Assembly: GCA_008638375.1 (NCBI GenBank)
Contig: CM018041.1
Span: 16,090,716-16,154,715, forward strand
DNA: 64,000 nucleotides
Direction of reading: 5' to 3'
DNA from: Nyssa sinensis
Lineage: Eukaryota; Streptophyta; Magnoliopsida; Cornales; Nyssaceae
Below are positions 23,612 to 35,000 of this stretch, piece by piece (within the stretch, counting starts at the first letter, position 1; every line of letters begins with the position of its first letter). The position numbers and the translations under genes were made by a program. Under the pieces are notes generated by a model that worked only from the letters and a program-made list of their open reading frames with translations, searched no databases and had not been told where the DNA came from.

Positions 23612-24033
23612 GGGGGTAGAGGGTATACAGGTGAGGATGGGGAAGGTGAAGGTGGTGAGAGAGGATGATGGCAGGATGGTGGGAAGAACACAGTGGTTGG
23701 ATAGGGGAGTAGTGGTGGAGGGTTTGCAGAAAGTGGTGCTGGGAACCAAGAGGGGCTTTCAAGGTTAGAGAGAGAAACTTTATATCCAAAAAAGGTAATT
23801 AAGCAACCAACAAACAAACCCCACAGGCAAGATAGATGCAACACACAACTCACAAATTAAAAAAAAAAAAAACTATTTTGTGAAGCAAAAACATATTGCT
23901 TTTATTTTGTCTGCATAGTACAAAAATTACAAGTTTTAAGAATTACATTATCTCATAATAAATTATTTCTATAAATTTAATGTTACATGCAAAATTCAAA
24001 TAGATATAACCTCATTGTAATATTAATTGTTCG

Positions 24034-26251
24034 TTAAGTCAATTTCCTAGACTCAAGGAAACTCTTGTTCTTGGGTTCGCATGATGAGATATACTCGAGA
24101 AAAGCGGCAAAGTCTGTATCCTTATAACGCCTCGGATTGCCTTTGTTGATGAGCTTGGGTGATGGATGAACAATGCTATTGAAAGGTAGACTATGCAGTG
24201 AAGCAACAGAAATTCGAGACTTTGAAGAATTTACAACAACCCTGTGAAGCACACTCTTATATCTGCCATTGCTAAATATCTGCCAAACAATTCAAAAGAT
24301 ACAAAGAAATCAATTAGCCATCAACACTATTAGATGAAGGTTAATTATAATTGAAACTATTAAAGCAACAATTGCTTTAAAAGCTTAAGTGTTTTTCCTC
24401 ACATATAATCTCGTTTTGTATATGATGAGATGACATTAATGTAATAAAGTAAACCTTGACATAACAAAATGAGTGAGTGCAATCTCCTCTTACATATGAA
24501 GAGATCACATATTTAGGTAACAAAATAAACCCTATCATAATAAGTGTAAACCGTTGTTACATGTGGATAAATGACATATTAACTTATTAAAAGACATTAT
24601 GACACCATACAAACAGCGAGATAGACTTGATAATGGATCCAATAATATGTATTAAGCTAATAATATGACTCATTCAAAGTTTTATTCCCTAATTCTCCCT
24701 CCCTAAGCTTGTGTTTGAAATGATAGAAAATATGAAAAACCAACCTCAAGATGGTCACCAACATTAACATCAAATGAGTTTGGAATTGGTTCAACGGTAA
24801 CCCATTTTCCTTCATGTTGTATCTGAAGACCCTTAACCTCATCTTGGAGAAGAAGTGTGAGCAAACCATAATCTGAATGAGGTGGTATGCCCAGTGTGAG
24901 GTCGGGCTCTGGGCATGATGGGTAGCAATTCACTGCCATGAGTTGACTCCCATCTTCGAATTCTTTTAAACTATCATTATCGTTCTTGTCCTGATCACTT
25001 GTCTCTACCAATCCTAGGCTCTCCAGGACGGCCTCCATCAGTATTAGATACAAGAATTTGGTTTCCTTTGAGAAGTTTACCACCGCCTCCCTATTACAAT
25101 ATTCACAAGACTCAAATAATTAGGACTAATACCAAAATAGCCAAAATAGTGGAGAGTTAATTACCAAGTCTGCCCACAGTATTGGAGGCATACATAGACA
25201 TAGACATGGACATATATATATATATATATATACACATATATACATACATACTTATATGCATGCACACATACATACGTATACACACACCGTAATCGAAACT
25301 CGCGCTTTGCACGCGCTATATTAAAAAAATATAAAACTCATTCGATTAAAGTTTACTGTTCCCTCCAATCACGAGACCCATCGAAAATTCTTAAAATTTT
25401 TAATCATGTCTTAGACTTGCAAAACTTCACCGTTTTATCTTGTTAGAGAAGAGGCATTAGGAAATAAATAAATAAATAAATACTTAAATTGCGGGACAGA
25501 ACCAAGTATGAAAAGCAGGCGACAAGCCATCGGTTTTATATTAAGTAATAGAAATACGTACGTGTATGTGTATGTATATGTATGTGTTTAAATTATTTTT
25601 ATGTGGTTCTCACCTTAAATCCAAAGGAGAAGAAGGCCAAAAAGGAAGAACATCTGATAAGGGGTTGCAACTTAGCTTTAAGAAGTCTCTCCAACAAAAC
25701 ACAGAATCTTTGTTTTGATTGAAACTGGTCCCGTAGCGAACAGGAGACGACATGTTGGAAGACATGTACTTGGCTCTCTCCTCGAAGGGAAGCTCGAAAA
25801 ATCTTCTACTTACATCAATCATGCTGAGAATAACTTCGCTTGCAATGCTATGGTTGATTAACTGCGTCAATCCAACAAAAAAACAATCATATTTAGTTAA
25901 AAAAATGGCTATGTTTTCATGGATGTTAAAGAACGTAAAGCTAAAGCAGGAACCCACCTGAAAAAATCCATAGTCTTCACAAGCTTTTGCGAGGTAGTTG
26001 AGAACTTGGGATCTGTTGGAGCCCAGCAATTCAGCAAAATCAATGACAGGTAACTTGATAGTGCTAAGGTTTTCAGCATTGTGCTGATCACCATTTCTTG
26101 AATTAGGTCGGTCTGAAAGGGGCAATATATACTTTCTTGGAACTTTTGCAATCCCACTCTCACATAGATGTTTCACTCCTTTCTGGTATTGGCCTTCCAG
26201 TTGCTCATCTTGCAGGTTGCTTTCAGCTAACTCTCTGATTGCAGATGACAT
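24034..26251 (-). CDS. 2-oxoglutarate/Fe(II)-dependent dioxygenase (plant DOXC class), 4 exons
   Basis: Exons on the minus strand are 26251-25958, 25861-25614, 25090-24745 and 24279-24034. All three introns have GT-AG ends. The joined frame is 1134 bases, i.e. 377 residues plus TAA, the normal length for this soluble, cytosolic family. The N-terminal DIOX_N domain is about residues 65-185 (LPVIDF, GFFQ/LINH). The 2OG-FeII_Oxy domain is about 225-330. Iron ligands are H252 and D254 (PPHSDYG) and H308 (SVLHRVV). R318 and S320 (SRIS) bind 2-oxoglutarate. NCYPSCPEPDLTLG is typical of flavanone-3-hydroxylase/DMR6-like members, so a hydroxylation in specialised or hormone metabolism is likely; the substrate cannot be named. 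I chose ATG 26251; the upstream in-frame codon at 26261-26263 is TTG. No lesion is seen. Confidence 0.93.
25211..25290. repeat. (TA)n/(CATA)n microsatellite in dioxygenase intron 2
   Basis: An uninterrupted TA run is followed by CATA/CACA repeats. It lies wholly within the 523-base second intron, which explains that intron's size, and leaves the splice sites untouched. Confidence 0.85.
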
Positions 26252-26486
26252 GATTATTACCAATTGCTTCTGATCAGATTATATGTTAAGCTCAACTATA
26301 AGTACACAAGACTTTTGCTACTGTAGAATTTAGGGAGGAGTAGATGTGTATGTGGAGTTCAAGTAAAGATTCAAGGAATGAAAAAGAGTGCAAATACAAG
26401 CAAGAAAAAGGTGAATTAGGATTATTGAGAACTGACTAATACTAGAGAGAGAGATGATGAAGCATTTGAGGGGTGTGTATATGTAC

Positions 26487-26494
26487 TATATAGG
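26487..26494 (-). promoter_or_regulatory. Probable TATA box of the dioxygenase gene
   Basis: The palindromic CTATATAG (minus-strand context CCCTATATAGTAC) lies 236 bases upstream of the ATG. That would place the transcription start near 26460 and give a leader of about 210 bases containing GA-rich runs. Confidence 0.55.
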
Positions 26495-26977
26495 GCAGAG
26501 AAAAACAATGGGAGAAGCAGTGGCAGTATTATTAAAACAGGGTCTAGCATTTGCAAAATGGACTTGAATTGGTTCCGTTCCATTCCATGCAGCGGGATGC
26601 AATTGACTTGGTTTAGTCAGACGCCGAGGCGCCGCTGTCAAGAAGAATCCTCATGGCCCCACCTATAGATTTTCAAACGCTATGGACCGTTGGTCTCTCT
26701 CTCTCTCATTTCAACTCAAATCATAATTCTCTTGTTTCATAATTGAAACTTTTTTTAGTACACCAAACCATGGTACCTCTTCGTCGTCGAGTTGTTTTTG
26801 CGTAGGATACGGAACTAACAAATTTGGATTAAACATAGTATTAATAAATAAATTTGTTTAGATTATAAATATTTAATTCGTTTAATATGGCTTAATATAT
26901 TTAATTATAATTAAAAAAATAAGTTAAGATAATTTATTTCACATAAAAAAATTTATCAAAATTTAAAAATAAATATT
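26495..26977. other. Upstream region of the dioxygenase, no gene
   Basis: Promoter-side flank with a (TC)n run near 26693-26706. It becomes very AT-rich after 26850. Nothing else is recognised. Confidence 0.5.
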
Positions 26978-27450
26978 GGGTAAATTACACTGACTTCTCT
27001 TAAAGTCTCTGAATATTGTACTGACCTCTTATGAATTTTTTGAAATAATGCTGATCTTTCATATTTTACTTGACAATACATAAATATTTTTTTTTTGTCA
27101 AATTTTTTCTTCAAAATTACAAAACTACCCTTTCATGTTTTTCTTTGTTCAATTTTTAAAATTTTGACAATTTTTTTTTTCATATTTCAAATAAATATTG
27201 ATAAAAATCTTAAATTTATTTTTATATAAATAATAATAAAAACTTCAAAAAAAGTTAGAAAAAAATTAGTTAAAATTGAAAAAAAAAGAAGCAAAACTAA
27301 ATAAGTAAAAGTGCAATTTTGTCACTTTAAAGAAAAATTTGACTAGAAAAAAGTATTTGTATATTGTCCGATAAAATAAAGGAGGTCAATGTAATTTTAA
27401 AAATTTTAGGGGAAGCCAATCTAATTTTAGAAACTCTAAAGAAGATCACT
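26978..27450. mobile_element. MITE-like inverted-repeat element (GGGTAAATTACAC type)
   Basis: The left end GGGTAAATTACACTGAC and the following 200 bases are an imperfect reverse complement of about 27250-27450. Shared landmarks are TTGACAATA...AAATA, TTTTTTGTCAAATTTTT and ACAAAACTACCCTTT on the left, and their complements on the right. Ends starting GGGTAAATTACAC are common among plant Mutator-like miniature elements. The right terminus has decayed and no target duplication is clear. Confidence 0.6.
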
Positions 27451-28147
27451 TATAAAAGAGCTTTTTACTATATTTTGTTCCACATCTAAAATATATCAAA
27501 TTTGAAGATTATTTTATAGTTTTAAAAAGGAAAGTAATTAAAAACTTAATTATACGAATTAATTATGTTAAAACATGTATTCTATTCAACAAATAAATAA
27601 ATGAATTATGTTTGAGTTTTAAGATTTAATACAATTAAATAATCATGTGACATATTTACTCTGTTTGCATGCACTAAATGAACTTCGGGTGATGGAAAAA
27701 CAAGGAATTCTATTTCTTGGTGCCTGGTTCCATATCCAAAGTGGAGGATAAATTGGTTAACACATTGGTCATGGGAACAACAAGCCCATAGAATGAAACT
27801 ATTGTGCTGCAAAACTTCAATTATCAACAAAAACAAACCCATTATGGATAAGTATGAGTCTTTTGACTCTTAACAGTACTATTTTGAATCATCTCCAACA
27901 TGGTAAGATAATATTAAAAATATTTTATTTAAATTTTTTTATGAAGCCACCCCATTTTTCTTTTTCTTTTTTTTTGGGTATATCAAAGATGCATGATGTA
28001 AATTCTGAGGGATAATACTTAGCTTCAAACTTAGTAGAATGAATTTTTTTTCTACCCGAGTACGTATATAAATCACAATCTATCACATATGTAATATGCA
28101 TGTGTATTTTGATATATTTAATTTTATTAAAACTAAATAGTCACATG

Positions 28148-28178
<31 letters not shown>

Positions 28179-29552
28179 TGCATGTATGACCTATTAAAAT
28201 TGTGACAAATACGTGAACAAAAAAAAAAAATCATCTTACCTATTTTAAAGTCAAGCACTATTCAACTCTATATATATGTAATCTCCACAAATCACGTATA
28301 TCAATTAATGTGGGAATTTGAACGCAAGACTTGATATTTTAGAGGCCATGTGGCTCATTTTATTTGTATCCTTGCACAAACATAATCAATTAAGTGCAAC
28401 AAATATGGTTCTCATCCATTCTTGTATGAAAGAGGAAATATTGAAACAAACTATTTGATGGATCATATTATGTTCAGCGGTTAGATTTAATGATATTTAT
28501 CCATGTTGAAATTCTTTGTTAAGACAATCCAATTCATTCTATGATAGGAAGGAAATAAAGTTTAGATCTCTGAAACTTGAATTCCTTAAAGAGAATACAT
28601 GGGTGGCGGCTAACTGGACTAACTCTTTGGTTTACACTCATTTATATTGATAAATAAGAAAATGTGATAAGTTTAAAGACTTAAATATATAATTTTTAAA
28701 AATTAATAAGTACAACTAACTAAAGAGAGTGTTGAGAAAATTAGAAGGGAAACAAACATTCGAGTGTTGAGAAAATTAGAAGGGAAACAAACATTCCCTC
28801 TGTTTTTCTGACTTAGTAAACTGGCATGCACCCAGTAAGCAATTGTAATAACCTAATCAAAAAAGACAAGTGAGTGTATACAAAAAAAAAATCGAGAATT
28901 ATAAATCCGAATCGGAATTGAACCGAATGGGTTGGGTTGGATCGGTTCTAAAGACATTTTGGATAGGGTCGGTTCTATAACCGAATTTTTCGGGTTGGTT
29001 CCGATTTAAAGTTTGGGTAAACCAACCCAATCTGAGAACTGGACTTTTATTTTAAAAAAAAAATTTCAACTTTTTTTATATATGTTATATATATATATAT
29101 AATTACCCCCCCTCCCTGGTTCCTTTAGTTTTCCAAGACACATTTGCTTACATTAAGAGACCATGAAGAGCTATTAATTAATGGATGGTTGTAGACCTGT
29201 ACCGAACAATCTATATTAGTACAGATTTGTTGCTCCCCATTTTTTTAAGCTCATTTATGGTGGCATCTTATACACATTCTGCACTATAATGAAAATATTC
29301 ATGACTTCGGGTAGTACCATCTATACATAACGTGCATTATATATATAGTTACACACAAACATCAGGTGCATTTAGCATATATATAAATATATATATATAT
29401 ATGATGAAAATGCATTATATAAATATAAACATCCAGAGTTTTTTAGAGAGAGAACCAAATAGTGGATTTAGAATTTGTTGGCGAAACAAATCAGCTAGAA
29501 TCAGAATTAACCTAACCAAACCCAAAAATTTCAAGTCGGGTCAGTTCTATCA
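27451..29552. other. AT-rich intergenic DNA, no gene recognised
   Basis: Contains (TA)n runs near 28149-28175 and 29380-29400, a perfect 35-bp tandem duplication (28727-28796), and a stretch of degenerate CGGTT/GGGTT words (about 28900-29040). The short minus-strand frame at 27606-27842 has no recognisable domain and I do not call it. Confidence 0.5.
28727..28796. repeat. Perfect 35-bp tandem duplication
   Basis: Positions 28727-28761 and 28762-28796 are identical over all 35 bases (each starts GAGTGTTGAG and ends AAACATTC). Absence of any mismatch suggests a recent event. Confidence 0.92.
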
Positions 29553-30019
29553 TGTTAGAAATAATGAGTTTTTTTAGCTTAATTTTTAGCTATCTTTGAG
29601 CTAAAATTAAGGTGGTCCCCCACATTAATTTTGTTAGGTCCACATGGAAATGTGTTCTCATCTATGAGGAGATTAAGATCATATATTGAGTTGCTCAAAA
29701 CTATTAAGGAGTGAATGAAAAATTACCTCCAAACATCACCACTTGAAAATGGTAACACAAGTCTTGATCACTATATTTATCTGTTTTTCTAAAATTCTGT
29801 AAGTCCATTATTACTGTACAGTTTTTAATCTCTGTATTATTTTTACTGTCTTTTATACTGGGAAATTTTTCTTTCTCAGTTTTCAGTTTCTGTTCCAAAA
29901 CATTTATACAGATTCTGTTTGCAAATCTTTTACTGGTTTTTTTAATAAACAGTTTACTATTTTCCAAATGGGTTTCTGTACTTATGAATTAAACATTGTT
30001 TTAAGTACTGATTGTAACA
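29553..30019 (+). repeat. Copia 5' LTR (internally deleted)
   Basis: It starts TGTTAG and ends GTAACA, giving a short inverted terminal match TGTTA/TAACA. Relative to the 3' LTR it lacks about 715 bases that lie at 51300-52014 there, including the TATA box. The joint sits at GTAACACAAG, where the two sides share AAC. Confidence 0.8.
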
Positions 30020-30333
30020 ATCTTAAAGCAAATTCACGCTCTGTATCAATTTTAAAAATAATGTTTTATTTTTTATTTTAGTTTGTAGTGTTTTTCTTAC
30101 TGTAGAATTTTTTTGAGATACTATTCATATCAATTTTATTAAATTATTAGTTTCAGTTTCAGTTTCTCTACAGTATTTATACACTGTAAATTTTCTGTTT
30201 TATAAGTATTTTATGTACTGGAACATTTTACTTAGTATATTACTATGTTGCGGTGTTTTTTATTATGTAGCAATTTATTACTGTTTTGTTAAAATACAGT
30301 TTTAATCTGTTATATAGTGGATTTTCAGTATAA

Positions 30334-31260
30334 ATGGCTACTCCTCCTCCTCATACCCTTACTACTACTGTTGTGGCACATGTTTCTGTTATGGCACCTG
30401 TGCCCCTGAATCATGGAGAGAAATCTGAGAAATTCAATGGGTCTGATTTCAAAAGATGTTGTTTTGTCTTATCATCCTAAATTTGGCTTAGTTCTTTCGT
30501 GAAGATGCTCTTACTTTGAAGGAGAATGATTCTAATAGGCAAGTGCTTGCTGCCATGGAGGCTTGGAAACCTGCAAACTTCTTATGTTGTAACTACATCC
30601 TTAATGGTTTGGATAGCACATTATACAATGTGTATTGCACCATCAAGACTGCAAGGGAATTATGGGAATCTTTGGATAAAAAGTAGATGACCGAAGATGC
30701 CGGGATGAAGAAATTTATGGTCGGCAGATTGTTGGACTATAAAATGATTGATTCCAAGACAGTCATCAGTCAGGTTCAAGACCTCCAAGTTGTCCTACAT
30801 GACATTCATGCAGAAGGCATGTCCCTAAGCGAGTCCTTCCAAGTGGCTTCAATCAAAATTTCTACCTTCTTGGAAATAATTCAAGAGTGACCTAAAGTAT
30901 AAGCATAAGGACATGAAACTTGAATACTTGATCATGAGATTAATGATTGAAGAAGACAACCGTACTTCTGAAAAGAAAATGGAAAAAACCATCATGGAAT
31001 TCAAGGCTAATGTTGTGGAACAATGGCAAAGCTCTCATAACAAGAAAAGGAAGTATAATGGCAATGGTCTTAAACAAGGCCCAAATAAGAAGTTCCAAGA
31101 CAAGTGTTATGTGTGCAATAAACAAGGGCACCGTGCTAAGGACTATCACAGTCGTAAGGACCAAGGGACGCCCAAGCAAGAAGCGTGCTCAGGCCAATAT
31201 AACCCAAGTGGACAACCTCTCTAAAGATGTTTCTGAAATGAATCTGTCTACAATGGTCTC
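30334..31260 (+). pseudogene. Copia gag remnant
   Basis: The ATG at 30334 starts MATPPPHTLTTTVV. Recognisable gag pieces follow: EKFNGSDFKR, ILNGLDSTLYNVYC, DAGMKKFMVGRLLDYKM (30687-30890) and KMEKTIMEFKANVVEQ (30913-31224). A zinc knuckle CYVCNKQGHRAKDY has the last Cys replaced by Tyr. Frameshifts and stops divide the pieces. In an intact element this would be the capsid/nucleocapsid. Confidence 0.82.
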
Positions 31261-32079
31261 TAAAGTGAATTTGGTTGGCAACACCAAAGAATGGTGGGTG
31301 GACACTAAGCTACTCGCCATGTTTGCTCAGATAGAAAAATGTTCTCATCATATCACAATATAGATAATAGAGAACAACTTTTTATGGGCAACTTCTCGAC
31401 TTCAAAGGTTGAAGGTCAATGACAAGTGGTGTTGAAGATGACTTTTGGAAAGGAAATCACTTTCAACAATGTGTTGCATGTGCCTAATATCCAAAAGAAC
31501 TTAGTGTCTGGATCTTTGTTGAAAAAAAAAAGGTTTTAAATTGGTTTTTGTATCGAAAAAGTTTATACTGTCCAAGAATGGGTTGTATGTGAGAAATGGG
31601 TATATAAGCAATGGGGCTTTTTAAGATGAATGTAATGAAAATTTTACCTCTGATTAAAAATAATAATAAGAACACAACTTCTGTTTATATGCTTGAATCT
31701 TCAAATATGTGGCATGGTAAACTAGGACATGTTAATTATGATACATTGCAGAGATTATTTAATATGAAATGTTAACCTAAAATTGAATTTGATCCAAATC
31801 ACAAATGTGAGACTTGTGTAAAAACAAAGCTTACAAGAAATTATTTTCAATCAATTGAAAGAAGTAAACCTCTAGGATTAATACATTCAGATATTTGTGA
31901 TTTGAAATTTATTCAAACTAAATGTGGTAAGAAATATTTTCTTACATTTATTGATGATTGCACAAGGTACTATTATGTTTACTTGTTGTGAAGTAGAGAC
32001 GAAGCATTGGAAATGTTTTGAGGATTATAAGAATGAGGTTGAGAATCAACTTGATAAGAAGATCAAGATATTGAGAAAT
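31261..32079 (+). pseudogene. Copia pol remnant, part 1: protease and integrase N-terminal part
   Basis: NTKEWWVDTKLL is the protease region with the usual DTGA changed to DTKL. WHGKLGHVNYDTLQRL and CETCVKTKLTR are the GAG-pre-integrase zinc-binding part. LIHSDICDLKFIQT and FLTFIDDCTRYYYVYLL begin the integrase core. The frame ends at KKIKILR, where a solo LTR was inserted. The next residues (SDKG) are at 36700. Confidence 0.85.
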
Positions 32080-35000
32080 TGTCACGACCCCGAACTTACC
32101 TTATGCGGATTACGGGTCGGTGACCGACACTGTCACTCAGACAGGCTGTACAAAATCAAATGAATTGTACCAAAGAGTAATAATTTTTTTCTCTTTTAAA
32201 CATCAAGTGCAGAAGCTACACATATGCAACTCATCTGATAATAAATCAAACTTTAACAATTATCAATAAGATTATCTCCAAGTACAATTTCTATCATCAT
32301 TAATCACCATTCATGTCTGATAACATTTCTAGTGTCACTATGTCATAATATCTAACATTAACATTAACCTTAACCTTATAGGATATATATTCAAATTACG
32401 ACTCGGAGCTCGTCAAAGTTTCCCACAAGCATACAACTAGCTCCATTAGTCACCATCATTACATTTCCTTCCATATTGTGTTCCTTGAAAAATTGTTATA
32501 ATTATAGGGTGAGCTAACGTAGCTTAGTAAATAAATCCTTTATTCTTCCATGGGTTAAACAAATGTGTATAACAAAAGGATAATCATTGGATTTCAAGCT
32601 CAAAGAGATCGACCATTAGGCCTAAAATAACATAGTTCACAAAAAGGTTATGATTGCAATAGGGATGACTGAACAAGTCAGCACGCATAAATTTATCAAC
32701 ATATAATGTTTAGCTGCCAAAATTAAGGGATTGAAATTGAATACAAAGATAAGCCTCATTGGTGTATTTATCATCCAATGGTAACATCGCCAAGTCAACA
32801 AATGGTGTGAGATCAAACATATAGAATCCTGGGTCAAATAGATATACAAATCTGAGACAAATGAATATACAAATTTGAGTCGATTAGATATAAGAGTCTG
32901 GGTTAAATAGATATAAGAATCCGAGTCAAATAAATATAAGAATATGAGTCTAATAGATCAATAATCATAGTGCGAAATCAAACATATGGAATACTAAGTC
33001 AAATGGATATACAAATCTGGGCCAAATTGATATGAGAGTTTGAGTCAAATAGATATAACAAGTTGAGTCTAATAGATCAACAATCATAGTGCGAAATCAA
33101 ACATATGGATTACTGAGTCAAATGGACATACGAATCTGAGTCAAATAGATATAAGAGTCTGAGTCAAATAAATGAACATTAAACGTTTAGTTGTCAAAGT
33201 CAAAGGGGTTCAAATTGAATACAAATATAAGTCTCAAAGGCGTATTTCACATCCAAAGGAAACGTTATCAAATCAACAAAAGGTATGGAATCAAACATAT
33301 ACAAATTGAGTCAAATAGAAGCTATCAACAAATAGGGCCTAGCTACCCCCAAACAACATTCATCTAGGTTCACCACTCATCTTTGGGTTCCCCTGATTGG
33401 CACCAAGAGCTCTTATCAAAATCATCCTCATCAGGACTATGTGTTGGGTATCATTCCCAAGCACTGATCCATAGGTTATTAGCATCACAAAATGGGCATT
33501 GTGGCAAGCACAACCCCAGGTAGTCAAAAATAGTGTCATCGACAAACAAATTCTACAAGGTATGTACATATACATAGATTACAAATGTCCATAATAAAAG
33601 AGATCACAGTGATCACAAATATAAGATAAAACCAATGAGTCAAGGACTCATAAATATTCACAATCAATAGAATCTCAACAGATCACAAATTTCACAACAA
33701 GGAAATCATAGTGAACAATAGGTTGTGGACTCAAAACAATTTATTGATGCACAATTTCAAGAAACAAGGATTACCAGTCATCTAAGTAGGCCACATTGGT
33801 AGAGCAGAAATCCATATATTAGAGTTGGGGTTTACTTACATTGGATCCTTAGCATTGCAATCCCATAACAGTACCATAGTAGCTATCTTATAGCTTTCCT
33901 TCCATTTGTCATCGTTTGGTGATCCTATAACCATGGCTCAAAAATACATTATATATTGAATTAGTATTCATTCTAATTTCAAGCATCTTTATTCAGCGTT
34001 TTAAGTGCTTTTGAACTTAGTCTAATCGATTAAGAGATCCTTAAATTCCCAATTTAGGGTTCTTGATGCTTTATAGCTTATTTGGCCCTTCAAGGGCATA
34101 ATATTAATTTATACTTTTAATGTCTCATATTTCTCCGTACAAAATTTATGTATTCGGACTTCATTTTTGAGTCTATTCAGTTCTTATAACTACGTGGACC
34201 TTTTAATTTCATCTATACACTTCTAGTAACTTCATTAAGTCTTAAGGATGTATTTATCATTTTTTAATTTGTTACCGGGTCTTATTTTTCTCAAAAGGAC
34301 ATCACCGTCAAGTAAAGAATATCGAAGATAATCAGTTTAGGCTTTTTCAGATCTTAATTTTCGTATATGTGACTTACATTAATCCTATGGGGCTTCTTCG
34401 TAATTTTATATTTTCATGTGTCCTATTTTTTTGTACTTCGTTTGCTAAAATGGGTCCCACCATTGAGTTTGGAACATCAAAGAAAGTCATAATATGTTAT
34501 CTCTGACATTTAACTAGCTTTTGGATTGTTAAGGGCATATTGCTAATTGTGACATTTTACATGTCTATATTTTTGGGACTTCATTTCATAAAATGGATCC
34601 AACCATTGGGTCCAGATGTCCCAAAATGTTAAGGTGTGTATTTTCATAGTCATTAGAGTCTAATTGATAGCTTAATTGATCATTAAGACATAATTAAAAA
34701 AATTTCATTTGTCCATTCATCTTTTTCGGGATCTAATTTCATAAATCGGACTTTTCCATTGAGTCCGGAATGTCCAAAAATATTGGGTTAGACTCTTTTT
34801 TCATTTTAATTGACATTCATTTGGCCTATTTTTGGCCTAAGAGAATTTTGGTAATTTTATAATTTAAAAAGGATTTAAAATTAAATTTTAATTAATTTCC
34901 TGGGCCCTTCTATAATTAACAGAAATATTTGGGGGTTAAAATATAAATTCAGGAAGTTATTGAATAAACTACTCGGTTCAGTCCCAATTTAATTGAACTC

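Larger units (their letters stand above)
21812..23860 (-). mobile_element. LINE (non-LTR retrotransposon), 5' part with internal deletion
   Basis: Minus-strand order is a Pro/His/Ser-rich leader or ORF1 start (23853-23300), an ORF1 DUF4283 domain (about 23240-22660), then directly the C-terminal zinc-binding region of ORF2 (about 22500-22095), followed by 3' untranslated sequence that continues at 1949. Endonuclease and reverse transcriptase, normally about 3 kb between these parts, are absent. The 5' end is put near 23860 because LINE-like sequence gives way to an A-run and the dioxygenase 3' flank. No target duplication could be confirmed. Confidence 0.75.

Noticed and set aside
23493..23853. 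Three overlapping minus frames rich in His/Pro/Ser
   Set aside because: LINE 5' low-complexity sequence with a short tandem duplication. Not called as a separate gene.
25752..26163. Plus and alternate minus frames overlapping the dioxygenase
   Set aside because: Shadows of exons 1 and 2 of the dioxygenase.
27606..27842. 78-codon minus frame
   Set aside because: No recognisable domain, no promoter or splice context, in AT-rich intergenic DNA.
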